Source: Streptomyces olivaceus (GTDB taxonomy: Bacteria; Actinomycetota; Actinomycetes; Streptomycetales; Streptomycetaceae). Taken from it: DNA of 64,000 nucleotides. How positions within the stretch are numbered: position 1 is the stretch's first letter; the number at the start of each line of letters is the position of its first letter. The position numbers and the translations under genes were made by a program. Below the pieces are notes generated by a model, which saw nothing but the letters and a program-made list of their open reading frames with translations, was not told the DNA's origin and did no database searches. Below, in pieces: positions 16,716-25,117 of the stretch. The stretch is from assembly GCF_000721235.1 (NCBI RefSeq), contig NZ_JOFH01000002.1, positions 288,303 to 352,302 of the forward strand, read 5' to 3'.

Positions 16716-17648
16716 TCAGCCGCGGGGGAACGCCGCCCATTCGGTGAGGGCGAAGCCGTCGCCCTCGTGCCGGACTTCGGCGGCTCCGTGGCCCGGCCAG
16801 TGGGCCGGGACGACGAGTTCACGCAGTTCGGCGGCGCGGGAGAGGTAGGAAGCGCGGGTCCTGGCCGCGAGCTGGGGGTCGTCGCAGAAGCAACTGTTCC
16901 ACCGGGGTTCGAGGACTTGGACGGGACTGTGCACCAGGTCCCCGACGAAGACGGCGCGGTCCGTGCCCGATCGCAAGGTGACGACGGACGACCCCGGGGT
17001 GTGGCCCGGTGCGGCCTCTAGCCGCAGGTTGCCGTCGATGCGGTGGGCGCCCTCCCACAGCACTGCCTGGCCGGCTCGGTGGATGGGGGCGATGCTGTCG
17101 TTGAACACGAGCTTGCTGCCCTCCCACCGGACGCGTTCGTGCTCGTCGCGCGGCGCCCGGCTGCGGCGGGCGCCCTCCGGGTCGAAGTACAGGTTGTCGG
17201 CGCGGGGGATCAGGTACGTGGCGTTGGGGAAGGTGGGGACCCATTCGCCGTCGCGCGACTCGGTGTTCCAGCCGACGTGGTCGTAGTGGATGTGCGTGTT
17301 GACGACGAGGTCGACGTCTTCGGGCGCGACGCCGGCCGCGCGCAGGCGGGCGAGGAAGTCTGTCTGCAACCCGGCGAACTGCGGAACCTGCGGGCGCTCC
17401 CGGCCGTTCCCGACGCCGGTGTCCAGCAGAATGGTCTTGCCCTCGCTGCGCAGCACCCAGGTCTGGATGTGACAGCGGTAGGCGTCATCGGCCGGGGTCC
17501 AGAAGTCCGGTTCCAGCCAGTCCCGGTTGCGGCGCCATGTCTCCTCGTCGCTGTCCGGAACGATGAAGCGGGCGGTGCGGATGGGGCCGGACCACTCGAT
17601 GACGCGGGTGATCTCGACGTCGCCGAGGGTAATGCTGTCTGCGGTCAT
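16716..17648 (-). CDS. MBL-fold metallo-hydrolase
   Basis: A 310-residue metallo-beta-lactamase-fold hydrolase. The metal motif H-I-H-Y-D-H has His119, His121, Asp123 and His124. Further ligands are the His in A-P-G-H-T-P-G and the Asp in F-V-G-D-L-V-H. An extra N-terminal segment with W-R-R-N-R-D-W-L-E-P-D-F-W resembles lactonase-like and uncharacterised Streptomyces MBL proteins. The substrate is not predictable. Its start overlaps the upstream tetR stop by 4 bp (ATGA), so the two are one operon and the TetR probably controls it. Confidence 0.88.
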   Translation of the reverse strand: MTADSITLGDVEITRVIEWSGPIRTARFIVPDSDEETWRRNRDWLEPDFWTPADDAYRCHIQTWVLRSEGKTILLDTGVGNGRERPQVPQFAGLQTDFLARLRAAGVAPEDVDLVVNTHIHYDHVGWNTESRDGEWVPTFPNATYLIPRADNLYFDPEGARRSRAPRDEHERVRWEGSKLVFNDSIAPIHRAGQAVLWEGAHRIDGNLRLEAAPGHTPGSSVVTLRSGTDRAVFVGDLVHSPVQVLEPRWNSCFCDDPQLAARTRASYLSRAAELRELVVPAHWPGHGAAEVRHEGDGFALTEWAAFPRG

Positions 17649-18406
17649 GACAGGTCCTTGAGAGTGGGTGGGGCGGACACCGCGTCGGGCACCGAGGCGA
17701 CCGCCGCGCGGCGGTCGGGTCGGGCACGTCGCGCCGGAGCGTCAGCCGCGGGCGCGTAGCGGGACAGGAAGGTGAGTACCGCTTCCTCGATCACCACCTC
17801 CGAGGAGGCCTGATCGACATACTCCGCTTCGAAGGCCATGACCCTCGGCCAGACGAGGAACTCCTGGACAAGGCCCATGAACTGGCGCGCCGCCAGGTGG
17901 GTGTCCGGGCAGCGCAGGCGGTCGCTGCGGACCAGGCTGTCGAGGCAGGCGGTGAACGCGGCCACTACCGGGCCCTTCCCGAGCCGGTAGAACTCGTCCG
18001 CGATCCACGGCAGGCGGGCGGACTCGGTCACCACAAGCTGGGCGAAACGGATCTGGTCCGTCTCGGTGGCGAAGCGCCGGAGTGACTGCGCGAACCCTCG
18101 CAGGACCTGCTCGGCGCTCGCGTCGGGGTCGCACTCGGCGATCCGCGGGTCCGGGCCGGCGAACGCCGACCAGTGATGGCGGACCATCTCACGGAAGACC
18201 CTCTCCTTCGACCCGAACCGGTTGTAGACGGTCTGTCGTGAGACCCCGGCGCGCTCGGCGATCCGCTCCAGGTTGACTCCGTCGTAGCGGTCGGCGAGGA
18301 AGAGTTCCTTCGCCGCGGCGAGGATCTTCTCCTCGGAGGCGGGCCTGCGCCCGCCACGCTCCCCGGACCGGGCCCTCGGCCGGTCCGCGCTCGGCTGTCC
18401 GGCCAT
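17645..18406 (-). CDS. TetR family regulator, operon with MBL hydrolase
   Basis: A 253-residue TetR protein. The helix-turn-helix is at about residues 42-75 (L-E-R-I-A-E-R-A-G-V-S-R-Q-T-V-Y-N-R-F-G-S-K). The C-terminal domain has the T-E-T-D-Q-I-R-F-A-Q-L-V-V-T-E-S-A-R segment of the AcrR C-terminal type. The N-terminal ~25 residues are basic and probably flexible, and the C-terminal ~35 are Ala/Arg-rich. A near-perfect 21-bp palindrome about 96 bp upstream is the likely autoregulatory operator. It is translationally coupled to the MBL gene. Confidence 0.9.
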   Translation of the reverse strand: MAGQPSADRPRARSGERGGRRPASEEKILAAAKELFLADRYDGVNLERIAERAGVSRQTVYNRFGSKERVFREMVRHHWSAFAGPDPRIAECDPDASAEQVLRGFAQSLRRFATETDQIRFAQLVVTESARLPWIADEFYRLGKGPVVAAFTACLDSLVRSDRLRCPDTHLAARQFMGLVQEFLVWPRVMAFEAEYVDQASSEVVIEEAVLTFLSRYAPAADAPARRARPDRRAAVASVPDAVSAPPTLKDLS

Positions 18407-18501
18407 CTCGTCCCGCTCCTCGCTCGAATGTCAGGGTCCCGCCGGCCGACCGTAGGACGGTCGCCGTCCACGCCGGGTCCGTCCTCCCTCGGGCCGCATC
18501 C

Positions 18502-18522
18502 TAGACTTTACAGTACAGTCTA
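18502..18522. promoter_or_regulatory. TetR operator, 21-bp palindrome
   Basis: From 18502 to 18522, half-sites TAGACT and AGTCTA flank a TTACAGTAC core. Only one of ten base pairs is unmatched. It lies upstream of the 18406 TetR gene, in an AT-richer patch. Confidence 0.7.
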
Positions 18523-18531
18523 ACTCCACAT

Positions 18532-18554
18532 CGCATTGCTCCAGGAGCAATGCG
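18532..18554 (-). terminator. Terminator of the secreted hydrolase gene
   Basis: A perfect 11-bp inverted repeat around a single base (18532-18542 and 18544-18554), equivalent to a 10-bp stem with a 3-nt loop, 36 bp after the stop of the minus-strand hydrolase gene. Confidence 0.65.
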
Positions 18555-18589
18555 GTGACCAGGTAATACATCGCAGGGACGGCCGGGGC

Positions 18590-19726
18590 CTAGGGCATCG
18601 CGTCCCTGATCCACTGGAGGATCGCCGCGTTCGTCCGGGGTGCGCTCTCGTGCAGCTGCACGTTGTGGCCACTGTCGGGCACGACGATGGCCTCGAGGTC
18701 GGCCCGTTCGGAGTAGTACGGCCCCTCATGGGCCAGCATCGACTCGCGGGTGCAGGTGCCGGTGGTGCAGTACTGGTCCTTGTCACCGACGACCAGAAGG
18801 GTCGGCACCTTGATCGAACGGGAGGGGGACTGCGCCGGCGGAAGATTCGCGCCCTCCGAGTCCGCCGCGGTGCTCACGTCCTTGAACCGCTCGTCGGCCT
18901 CGATGACGGCCGGGTCGGTGGCGGGGGCGTAGTAGAAGAACTGCCGCATGCCGGCGTTCGTCGTCCAGTAACCGGGGTCGTTGATCCTGCCGTGGAACTT
19001 GGGGTCGTCCATGGCCCTGATCTCGAACGGGACGTCTTCTCCGGGGCCCCCGCCGGACGGGTCCTCGTCCCGGACGACATGGCTCATGCCGGTGAGCACG
19101 AAGGCGTCGATGTCGCCGTCGTACTTCTCCGCCTGGGCCCAGGCCATCGACGAGCCCAGAGAATGACCGACCCACACGACCTTGTCGAACGTGCGGTTCC
19201 TAATCCCACCGCCGCGCAGCTTGGCGACCACCTGGTGGATCGCCTCGGTTCCGGAGTCGAGGGTGTAGAGCGAGCTGGGCGGCAGGGTGCTCCTGCCCGT
19301 AGCGAGCCGGTCGATGTCGAACGTGGAGAAGCCGGCGTCGAGAGCCTTTGAGACGTACGAGTAGCGGGACGACTTCACCGGCATGTCGTAGTAGGTGTGG
19401 TTGTAGGTGGAGCCCGGCACCAGCAGTTGAACGGTCCTGCTCGTGGCGGTGCCGTGACGCGGCTGACACAACTGCCCGTAGATGTGTGCCTTGCCGATCT
19501 TCTCGACCGATACCGGCACGCGGGCCTCGTAGCAGGCTGCGCCGGGGTGCCTGCTGCGCACGTCGCTCGTGGCGTTCCGTGTGAGGGCGGCGGAAGCGTG
19601 CGCGGGCGGTTCGTCCTGCGCGGCGGCGTTCACCGGCAGGGCCGCCCCGGCCGAGGCGAACGCCGCCAGTGCGAGGGCGAGTGCCCCGGCCTTCGTCTTA
19701 GCGCCGCGGCACGAGAGTGCGTTCAT
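18590..19726 (-). CDS. Secreted alpha/beta hydrolase
   Basis: A 378-residue exported hydrolase. The signal peptide spans about residues 1-35 (basic start, hydrophobic A/L/A/F core, cleavage after the A-L-P-V-N-A-A-A region). The mature enzyme has the nucleophile elbow G-H-S-L-G-S, and a late V-V-G-D-K-D and P-D-S-G-H segment supplying Asp and His. Two pairs of cysteines (for example C-T-T-G-T-C) suggest disulfides, consistent with secretion. The substrate is probably an ester, but that is unproven. ATG 19726 is chosen because GGAGG (19733-19737) has a 6-nt spacer; ATG 19732 would abut the ribosome-binding site. It lies 41 bp downstream of a tetR gene in the same orientation. Confidence 0.85.
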   Translation of the reverse strand: MNALSCRGAKTKAGALALALAAFASAGAALPVNAAAQDEPPAHASAALTRNATSDVRSRHPGAACYEARVPVSVEKIGKAHIYGQLCQPRHGTATSRTVQLLVPGSTYNHTYYDMPVKSSRYSYVSKALDAGFSTFDIDRLATGRSTLPPSSLYTLDSGTEAIHQVVAKLRGGGIRNRTFDKVVWVGHSLGSSMAWAQAEKYDGDIDAFVLTGMSHVVRDEDPSGGGPGEDVPFEIRAMDDPKFHGRINDPGYWTTNAGMRQFFYYAPATDPAVIEADERFKDVSTAADSEGANLPPAQSPSRSIKVPTLLVVGDKDQYCTTGTCTRESMLAHEGPYYSERADLEAIVVPDSGHNVQLHESAPRTNAAILQWIRDAMP

Positions 19727-19767
19727 GTTCATCCTCCAGGGGGTCCGGAAAGGAATCAGTAAGGGCT

Positions 19768-20481
19768 TCATCCGGCCGTACCGCCGGGCCGGCTCAGACC
19801 GGCGAGGCCGTCGAGCACGATCGCGATACCCGTGAGGAACTGCTCCCGGTCGTCGTGCCGGCTCATCTGGCCGACGACGGCGTGCATGAACGGGTACTCC
19901 TCCGGGTCGAGTTCCTGCCACGCCGTCGCCGCCGCGCCGAAGAACTCCTCACGCTCGGGCTCGATGCCCGGGGTATCCGCGTCGGTACGCGCGTTCTGGC
20001 TGATCGCACCGAGGATGTAGTGCACGAGCGTCGAGGCGGCGTCGAACCAGGAACCCCGCGGCACGCCCAGCGAGCCCATCTGCCGGCCGATCCTCTCGAA
20101 GATCTCCACGGTCACCGGGCCGACCGGATTCCGCACGAGCTGGAGGGTCAGCCGGGTGGCGAGCCACGGATGGTCGGCGATCGCGTCGAACAGCGCCAGC
20201 GCTACGCGGCGGACCTCGTCGCCGGGGGTGGTCGCTCCTCCGTCGGGCCCGGCCGTCAAAGCCCCGGTGACCACCTCTTCCGTGACCGCGTCCAGCAGTT
20301 CGTCGCGCGTACCCACCTGGTAGTAGATCGCCCCGGAGCCGGTCGCCAGGCGCTCGGTCAGTGCCCGAACGGTCAGAGCACCCTCCCCACCCGTGTCCAG
20401 CAGTTCGAGCGCGGTCGCGACGATCTGCTGCCGGGACAGCACCTGGTTACGCCGTCGCGGACGGCTGCTACGCGTTGCCAT
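19768..20481 (-). CDS. TetR family regulator upstream of secreted hydrolase
   Basis: A 237-residue TetR protein. The helix-turn-helix spans about residues 35-68 (T-V-R-A-L-T-E-R-L-A-T-G-S-G-A-I-Y-Y-Q-V-G-T-R-D-E-L-L), of the subclass with TetR_C-type ligand domains often linked to tetracycline-like or macrolide effectors. The N-terminus is Arg/Ser-rich. It precedes the secreted hydrolase by 41 bp on the same strand. Two TTGG-N9-CCAA palindromes lie just upstream of its start, pointing to autoregulation of the two-gene unit. Confidence 0.9.
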   Translation of the reverse strand: MATRSSRPRRRNQVLSRQQIVATALELLDTGGEGALTVRALTERLATGSGAIYYQVGTRDELLDAVTEEVVTGALTAGPDGGATTPGDEVRRVALALFDAIADHPWLATRLTLQLVRNPVGPVTVEIFERIGRQMGSLGVPRGSWFDAASTLVHYILGAISQNARTDADTPGIEPEREEFFGAAATAWQELDPEEYPFMHAVVGQMSRHDDREQFLTGIAIVLDGLAGLSRPGGTAG

Positions 20482-20499
20482 GGCGCCAGCGTGACACGT

Positions 20500-20534
20500 T
20501 TGGAGCGTCAATCCAAGTTGGTGCAATGTTCCAA
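20500..20534. promoter_or_regulatory. Tandem TetR operators TTGG-N9-CCAA
   Basis: Two sites, 20500-20516 and 20518-20534, each TTGG-N9-CCAA, start 18 bp apart about 20 bp upstream of the TetR gene start. The 18-bp period puts them on nearly the same helix face. Confidence 0.68.
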
Positions 20535-20723
20535 TGTGGGTGACTGGTCCGGAACAGGCTTTGGCCCGGCTCTGCCGGGCTCCGCGCTGCAGTCCCCGGC
20601 CGAGGTCCTGGCACTCTGTCCGTCAGAGAACGAGCAGCGACACCAGGATCGATCCCCTACGGAGTCGAGCCGGGCTTCCGGGCGTCCGCCAAGCCCGGCC
20701 CGCCCCACCGACAGGAGTCCTTC

Positions 20724-21527
20724 ATGCCCGCGCCCGCCCGCACGGACCAGGCGTTCCTCGACACCACCGCCGACCGGCTCGCCGCGCTGCCCGCGGTCCG
20801 GGCGGTCACGCTGGGGGGTTCCCGGGCCCGGGGCACCCATGGGCCGGAAAGCGACTGGGACCTGGCGGTCTACTACCGCGGAGCCTTCGACCCCGACTCC
20901 CTCCGCGCCGTCGGCTGGCCGGGAGAGGTCTCGGAGATCGGCGCGTGGGGCGGCGGCGTCTTCAACGGCGGCGCCTGGCTGACGATCGACGAGCGCCGGG
21001 TCGACGTGCACTACCGCGACCTCGACCTGGTCGAGCACGAGCTGGTGGAGGCGGAGGAGGGCCGCTTCGGCGTCGAGCCGCTGATGTTTCACCTGGCGGG
21101 CATCCCCACGTACCTCGTCGTCGCGGAACTGGCGATCAACGAGGTGCTGCGCGGTGAACTGCCCCGTCCCGCCTACCCGCAGGCCCTGCGCGTCACCGCT
21201 CCCGCACGCTGGTACGGCGCGGCCACCGCCACCCTCGCCTACGCCGAGGCCGGCCACGCTCCCAGAGGCGCCGTCACCCAGGTCGCCGGCGCCCTCGCCG
21301 TCGCCACGACCCAGACGGCACACGCGGTACTGGCGGCGCGGGGGGAGTGGGTGACGAACGAGAAGGGGCTGGTCGAGCGGGCGGGGCTGGCCGGGGTCGA
21401 TGCGCTGGTGGCCGGGCTGACACCCGAGCCGCGGTCCCTGGCGCACTCGGTCGCGCGGGCCGCGGAACTGCTGGCCGCCGCCATGGAGCCGGTGTGCACC
21501 GGAGGCCGCCACGGGGGCGCAGCGTGA
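20724..21527 (+). CDS. Nucleotidyltransferase-domain protein
   Basis: A 267-residue protein with a Pol-beta-type nucleotidyltransferase fold. The G-G-S-R-A-R-G-T-H...D-W-D-L-A-V-Y motif (about residues 33-53) holds the Gly-Ser helix turn and the two catalytic Asp residues; the third Asp is in R-V-D-V-H-Y. The C-terminal helical half resembles substrate-binding domains of aminoglycoside-type nucleotidyltransferases. The substrate is unknown; a drug-modifying role would be speculation. ATG 20724 has AGGAG at 20713-20717. The following FUSC gene starts nearly 200 bp later. Confidence 0.8.
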   Translation: MPAPARTDQAFLDTTADRLAALPAVRAVTLGGSRARGTHGPESDWDLAVYYRGAFDPDSLRAVGWPGEVSEIGAWGGGVFNGGAWLTIDERRVDVHYRDLDLVEHELVEAEEGRFGVEPLMFHLAGIPTYLVVAELAINEVLRGELPRPAYPQALRVTAPARWYGAATATLAYAEAGHAPRGAVTQVAGALAVATTQTAHAVLAARGEWVTNEKGLVERAGLAGVDALVAGLTPEPRSLAHSVARAAELLAAAMEPVCTGGRHGGAA

Positions 21528-21720
21528 CCGGACGGCCGCCTCCGCCCGGGTGCGTGCACCGGATCACCGCGCGTGTCCACGCCGGATCACGGGGTACCGG
21601 CTCGCCCGGCGCCGTACGCTGTCCCGACGCCGTACGCTTGACAGCGCACCGCCCAGCCCGGCCACCGTCGCCCGAAGGCTCCCCACCGCCCTCGACCCGG
21701 ACGACCGGAGGCCGCGCCCC

Positions 21721-23580
21721 TTGTTCACCGACGCCGCCCGCGCGCTCCCGCCCTGGCTCACCCACGCCCTGAACGCCCAGCGCGGCCCCGTGCCGTGGAA
21801 CGCGGTGGTCCGGGGCGCGCTGGCCGGCGGGCCGTTGCTGATCGCGGCCCTGGCCGCCGGGCGGACCTCGCTGGGGGTCGTCGCCGCCATCGCCGCCATG
21901 CTGGCCGGCATCAACGACCGGCCGGGCAGCCGCCGCACCTCCGTGGGGCGGATCGGCGTACCCGCGCTCGCCGGAGCGGCCGGGCTGCTCGTCGGGACGT
22001 ACGCCGGGCCGCACCTCGGGGCCGTCGCGCTGACCCTCGTACTGACCGGCCTCGGGCTGGTCGCCGGGAGTGTCAGTGCCGTCGGACCGGTGGCGTCGGC
22101 AGCCGGGACGCAGCTGCTGGTCGGCAGCGCGGTGGGCGCCGGGATGCCGCTGCCCGACCCCGGATGGCAGAGCGTGCTGGCCTTCCTCTCCGGTGCCGGC
22201 TGGCTGCTCCTGCTGCGCCTCGTGCTGCCCACGCCCGGGTTCGCCGCCGGAGATCTGCGTATCGACTTCCGCTTCGACGGGGAACGGGCGGCCGTCGCCG
22301 ACGTCTACGAGGCCGTCGCCGCACTGCTGGAGGCGGTCGGCACGGGGGACGCCGTCGCGCGGAGGGCCGGGCTCACCGCCGCCCTCGACCAGGCTCAGGA
22401 CGCGCTGGCCGGGCCCCGCCTGCGGCGTCGCGCCTCGACCGCGGCCGAGCGGCGGCTGCACGCCCAGTACGCCGCCGCCCTGCCGCTGGGCGAGGCGGCG
22501 ACCGCGCTGGCGTGGGCGGAGCAGGCCGTGCCCGCCCGGGCCGCCGAAGGGCCCCGGCGGCTCGCGGCGGCCGTCCGCGGCAACACCTCCGCGGGACCGC
22601 TGCCCGCGCCCAGCCGGACCGACCCCGCCCTGCGCGCCCTGGACGACGCGCTGCTGCACGCCGCGGAGGCCTTCGACCGGGGCAGGGGCCGGGACCTGCA
22701 CACGCGCCGGCGCTCCGCCCGCGCGCTGACCCGGTCCGTCCTCGGCGCCGGCGGACGGGAGTACGGGCTGCGGGTCGGGCTGTGCTTCGGCGCCAGTGCC
22801 GCCGTCGCCCAGGCGCTGCACCACGGCCACTGGTACGGCTCCCACCAGCACTGGTACTGGATGCCCGCCACCGCCATCTTCCTCGTCAAGCCCGACCTCG
22901 GGCCGCTGGCGTCCCGGGTGCTGAACCGTGCGGCCGGGACCGTGCTCGGGGCGCTGCTGTTCGCCGGGTTCGCGGCCGTGCTGCCCCGGCCGGAGGGGCT
23001 CGTCGCCCTCGTCGCCGTGTGCGGCGCCCTGGTGCCGGTCGCCGCCCGGCACTTCGCCGCCCAGACCACCGTCGTCACCGTCCTCGTCCTGGCCCTGGTC
23101 ATGGTGGGCGGCGAACCGCAGGCCTCCGCGGGGCGGATCGGGGAGACGCTGCTGGCCTGCGCGATCGTGCTGGTCGCGGGGCACCTGCCGTTGCCGGGCC
23201 AGCGGGGCGGCGCGGGCGTCCGGGCCGGCATCGACGCCGCGGACGCCGCGGCGCACGCCTACCTCGCACACGTACTGAGCGAGTCCGGCGACCGTGCCAC
23301 CCGGTGGACGCTGCGCCGCGAGGCCTACCGCACGCTCGCCCAGGCCCGCGCCGCGATCGCCCGCGCCGGTGCCGAACTCCCCGCCCTCGCCCGGCACTCC
23401 GCCGGAACGGACGAGGTCGCCGCGGTGCTCGAACGGCTCGTCGACACCACCACCGCGTGCGCCGTGCACCTCGACGACAGCGGCCGGCTCACCCCCCGCC
23501 ACACCGAACGGCTCGCCGCCCTGCGGAACGAACTCGACGAACGGCGCGGGCGCGTGGGCGGACGCCGTACGTTGACGTGA
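21721..23580 (+). CDS. FUSC family inner-membrane transporter
   Basis: About 619 residues with the FUSC (fusaric acid resistance / aromatic exporter) layout: two blocks of closely packed membrane helices (about residues 30-175 and 350-490) separated by a soluble helical region. The second block has H-W-Y-W-M-P-A-T-A-I-F-L-V-K-P-D-L-G, the FUSC signature. The family exports aromatic acids or related compounds; the substrate here is unknown. TTG 21721 is the preferred start, with GGAGG at 21707-21711 and the helical domain beginning soon after; the frame stays open upstream to 21550. Its stop overlaps the amidohydrolase start (TGATG), so the pair is translationally coupled. Confidence 0.82.
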   Translation: MFTDAARALPPWLTHALNAQRGPVPWNAVVRGALAGGPLLIAALAAGRTSLGVVAAIAAMLAGINDRPGSRRTSVGRIGVPALAGAAGLLVGTYAGPHLGAVALTLVLTGLGLVAGSVSAVGPVASAAGTQLLVGSAVGAGMPLPDPGWQSVLAFLSGAGWLLLLRLVLPTPGFAAGDLRIDFRFDGERAAVADVYEAVAALLEAVGTGDAVARRAGLTAALDQAQDALAGPRLRRRASTAAERRLHAQYAAALPLGEAATALAWAEQAVPARAAEGPRRLAAAVRGNTSAGPLPAPSRTDPALRALDDALLHAAEAFDRGRGRDLHTRRRSARALTRSVLGAGGREYGLRVGLCFGASAAVAQALHHGHWYGSHQHWYWMPATAIFLVKPDLGPLASRVLNRAAGTVLGALLFAGFAAVLPRPEGLVALVAVCGALVPVAARHFAAQTTVVTVLVLALVMVGGEPQASAGRIGETLLACAIVLVAGHLPLPGQRGGAGVRAGIDAADAAAHAYLAHVLSESGDRATRWTLRREAYRTLAQARAAIARAGAELPALARHSAGTDEVAAVLERLVDTTTACAVHLDDSGRLTPRHTERLAALRNELDERRGRVGGRRTLT

Positions 23581-24971
23581 TGACGCCCACACCCCATGAG
23601 AAGCCGAAGCCCGGCGCTGCCCGCGGCGAACCCGCCGACCTCGTCGTCACCGGCTGCACCGTCCTCGTCCACGACGAGCGGGAACGGATCGGGTTCGAGC
23701 AGGACGCGGCCGTCGTCGTGCGGGAGGGAGCCGTCGACGCCGTGACCACCGCCGCGGCCGGGGCCGCGGTACCCGCCGCCGAACGCATCGACGCGCGCGG
23801 CCAGGTCGCCCTCCCCGGCCTGATCAACTGCCACACGCACGCGCCCATGGCCGCCCTGCGCGGCCTCGCCGAGGACCTGCCCACCGAGGAGTGGTTCAAC
23901 GACGTCGTCTGGCCCGTCGAGTCCAACCTCACGGCACGGGACGTCGTCCTGGGCACCCGGCTGGCCTGCGCCGAGATGATCCGCGCGGGGGTCACGACCT
24001 TCGCCGACAGCTACTTCCACATGGACTCCGTGGCCGCGGTCGTCGACCGGTGCGGGATGCGGGCCCAGCTGGGACAGGCCTACTTCTCCTCGCAGGGACC
24101 CGCAGGGCTGGAGGCGTCGGTCGAGTTCGCCCTGCGGCTCCGTGACGGGTCCGGCGGCCGGATCACCACCGCCCTCGCCCCGCACGCCCCTTACACCGTG
24201 ACCGACGCCGATCTCGCCGAGACCGCGCGGCTCGCCCGCGCACACGGCCTGCCCGTGCACCTCCACGCCGCCGAGAACCTCGACCAGACCCACACCAGCC
24301 TCGCCCGGCACGGGGCCACCCCCATCGGGGTCCTGGAACGCACCGGCATCCTCGACACCGACGTGCTCATCGCGCACGGCACCGGCATCACCGACGCCGA
24401 CCTGCCGCTCCTGGCGCGCGCGGGCGGCCGTACGGCGGTGGCGACCGCGCCCCGCGGCTACCTCAAGTTCGCCTGGCCCACCACCACACCCGTGCGCGCG
24501 CTCCGCGACATCGGCATCCCCGTCGGGCTCGCCACGGACGGCGCCGCCTCCAACAACTCGCTGGACGTGTGGGAGTCGATGGCGCTCACGTCCCTGATCC
24601 AGAAGTCCACCGAGGGCGACCCCCGCTGGCTCACCTCCCGCCAGGCACTCCACCACGCCACCGTGCAGAGCGCCCACGCGGTCGGGCTCGGGGACGCCGT
24701 CGGCCGGATCGCCCCGGGGCGGCGGGCCGACCTGATCCTCGTCGACCTCACCGGACCGCACACCCAGCCCGTGCACGACCTCGCCGCCACCCTGGTGCAC
24801 AGCGCGCGCTCCGCCGACGTGCGCACGACGATCGTCGACGGGCGGGTCCTCATGCGCGACCGCGAGCTGCTCACCGTCGACGTGCCCGGGACGGTCCGGG
24901 AACTGGGAGAGCGGCTGCCGGCCCTGACCGACCGCGGCCACGGCCGGCGTATCCAGGAGTACGACACCTGA
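23580..24971 (+). CDS. Amidohydrolase (SAH/MTA or aminopurine deaminase-like)
   Basis: A 463-residue metal-dependent hydrolase of the MtaD/SsnA/TrzA group. Metal ligands are His85 and His87 in N-C-H-T-H-A-P, the His in H-L-H-A-A-E, a further His in I-A-H-G, and Asp in A-T-D-G-A-A-S-N-N-S-L-D. This group deaminates S-adenosylhomocysteine, methylthioadenosine, 8-oxoguanine or dechlorinates triazines; the sequence does not decide between them. The C-terminal beta-sandwich residues (R-A-D-L-I-L-V-D) are intact. Translational coupling to the FUSC exporter gene is clear, which suggests the exporter handles a related compound. Confidence 0.88.
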   Translation: MTPTPHEKPKPGAARGEPADLVVTGCTVLVHDERERIGFEQDAAVVVREGAVDAVTTAAAGAAVPAAERIDARGQVALPGLINCHTHAPMAALRGLAEDLPTEEWFNDVVWPVESNLTARDVVLGTRLACAEMIRAGVTTFADSYFHMDSVAAVVDRCGMRAQLGQAYFSSQGPAGLEASVEFALRLRDGSGGRITTALAPHAPYTVTDADLAETARLARAHGLPVHLHAAENLDQTHTSLARHGATPIGVLERTGILDTDVLIAHGTGITDADLPLLARAGGRTAVATAPRGYLKFAWPTTTPVRALRDIGIPVGLATDGAASNNSLDVWESMALTSLIQKSTEGDPRWLTSRQALHHATVQSAHAVGLGDAVGRIAPGRRADLILVDLTGPHTQPVHDLAATLVHSARSADVRTTIVDGRVLMRDRELLTVDVPGTVRELGERLPALTDRGHGRRIQEYDT

Positions 24972-25117
24972 AAGGCCCTGGCCCAGGCCCTCCTGCGAAG
25001 AATTCTGCCGGGCAGCGATGAGTTCCGCCCCGCTCTTCGGTCACCACTCCGACGGCCCGCACCGCCGCGGACCGTCGCGCTCTCGGACCGGAGTACGTCG
25101 CACAGGAGGCTGGAGCC

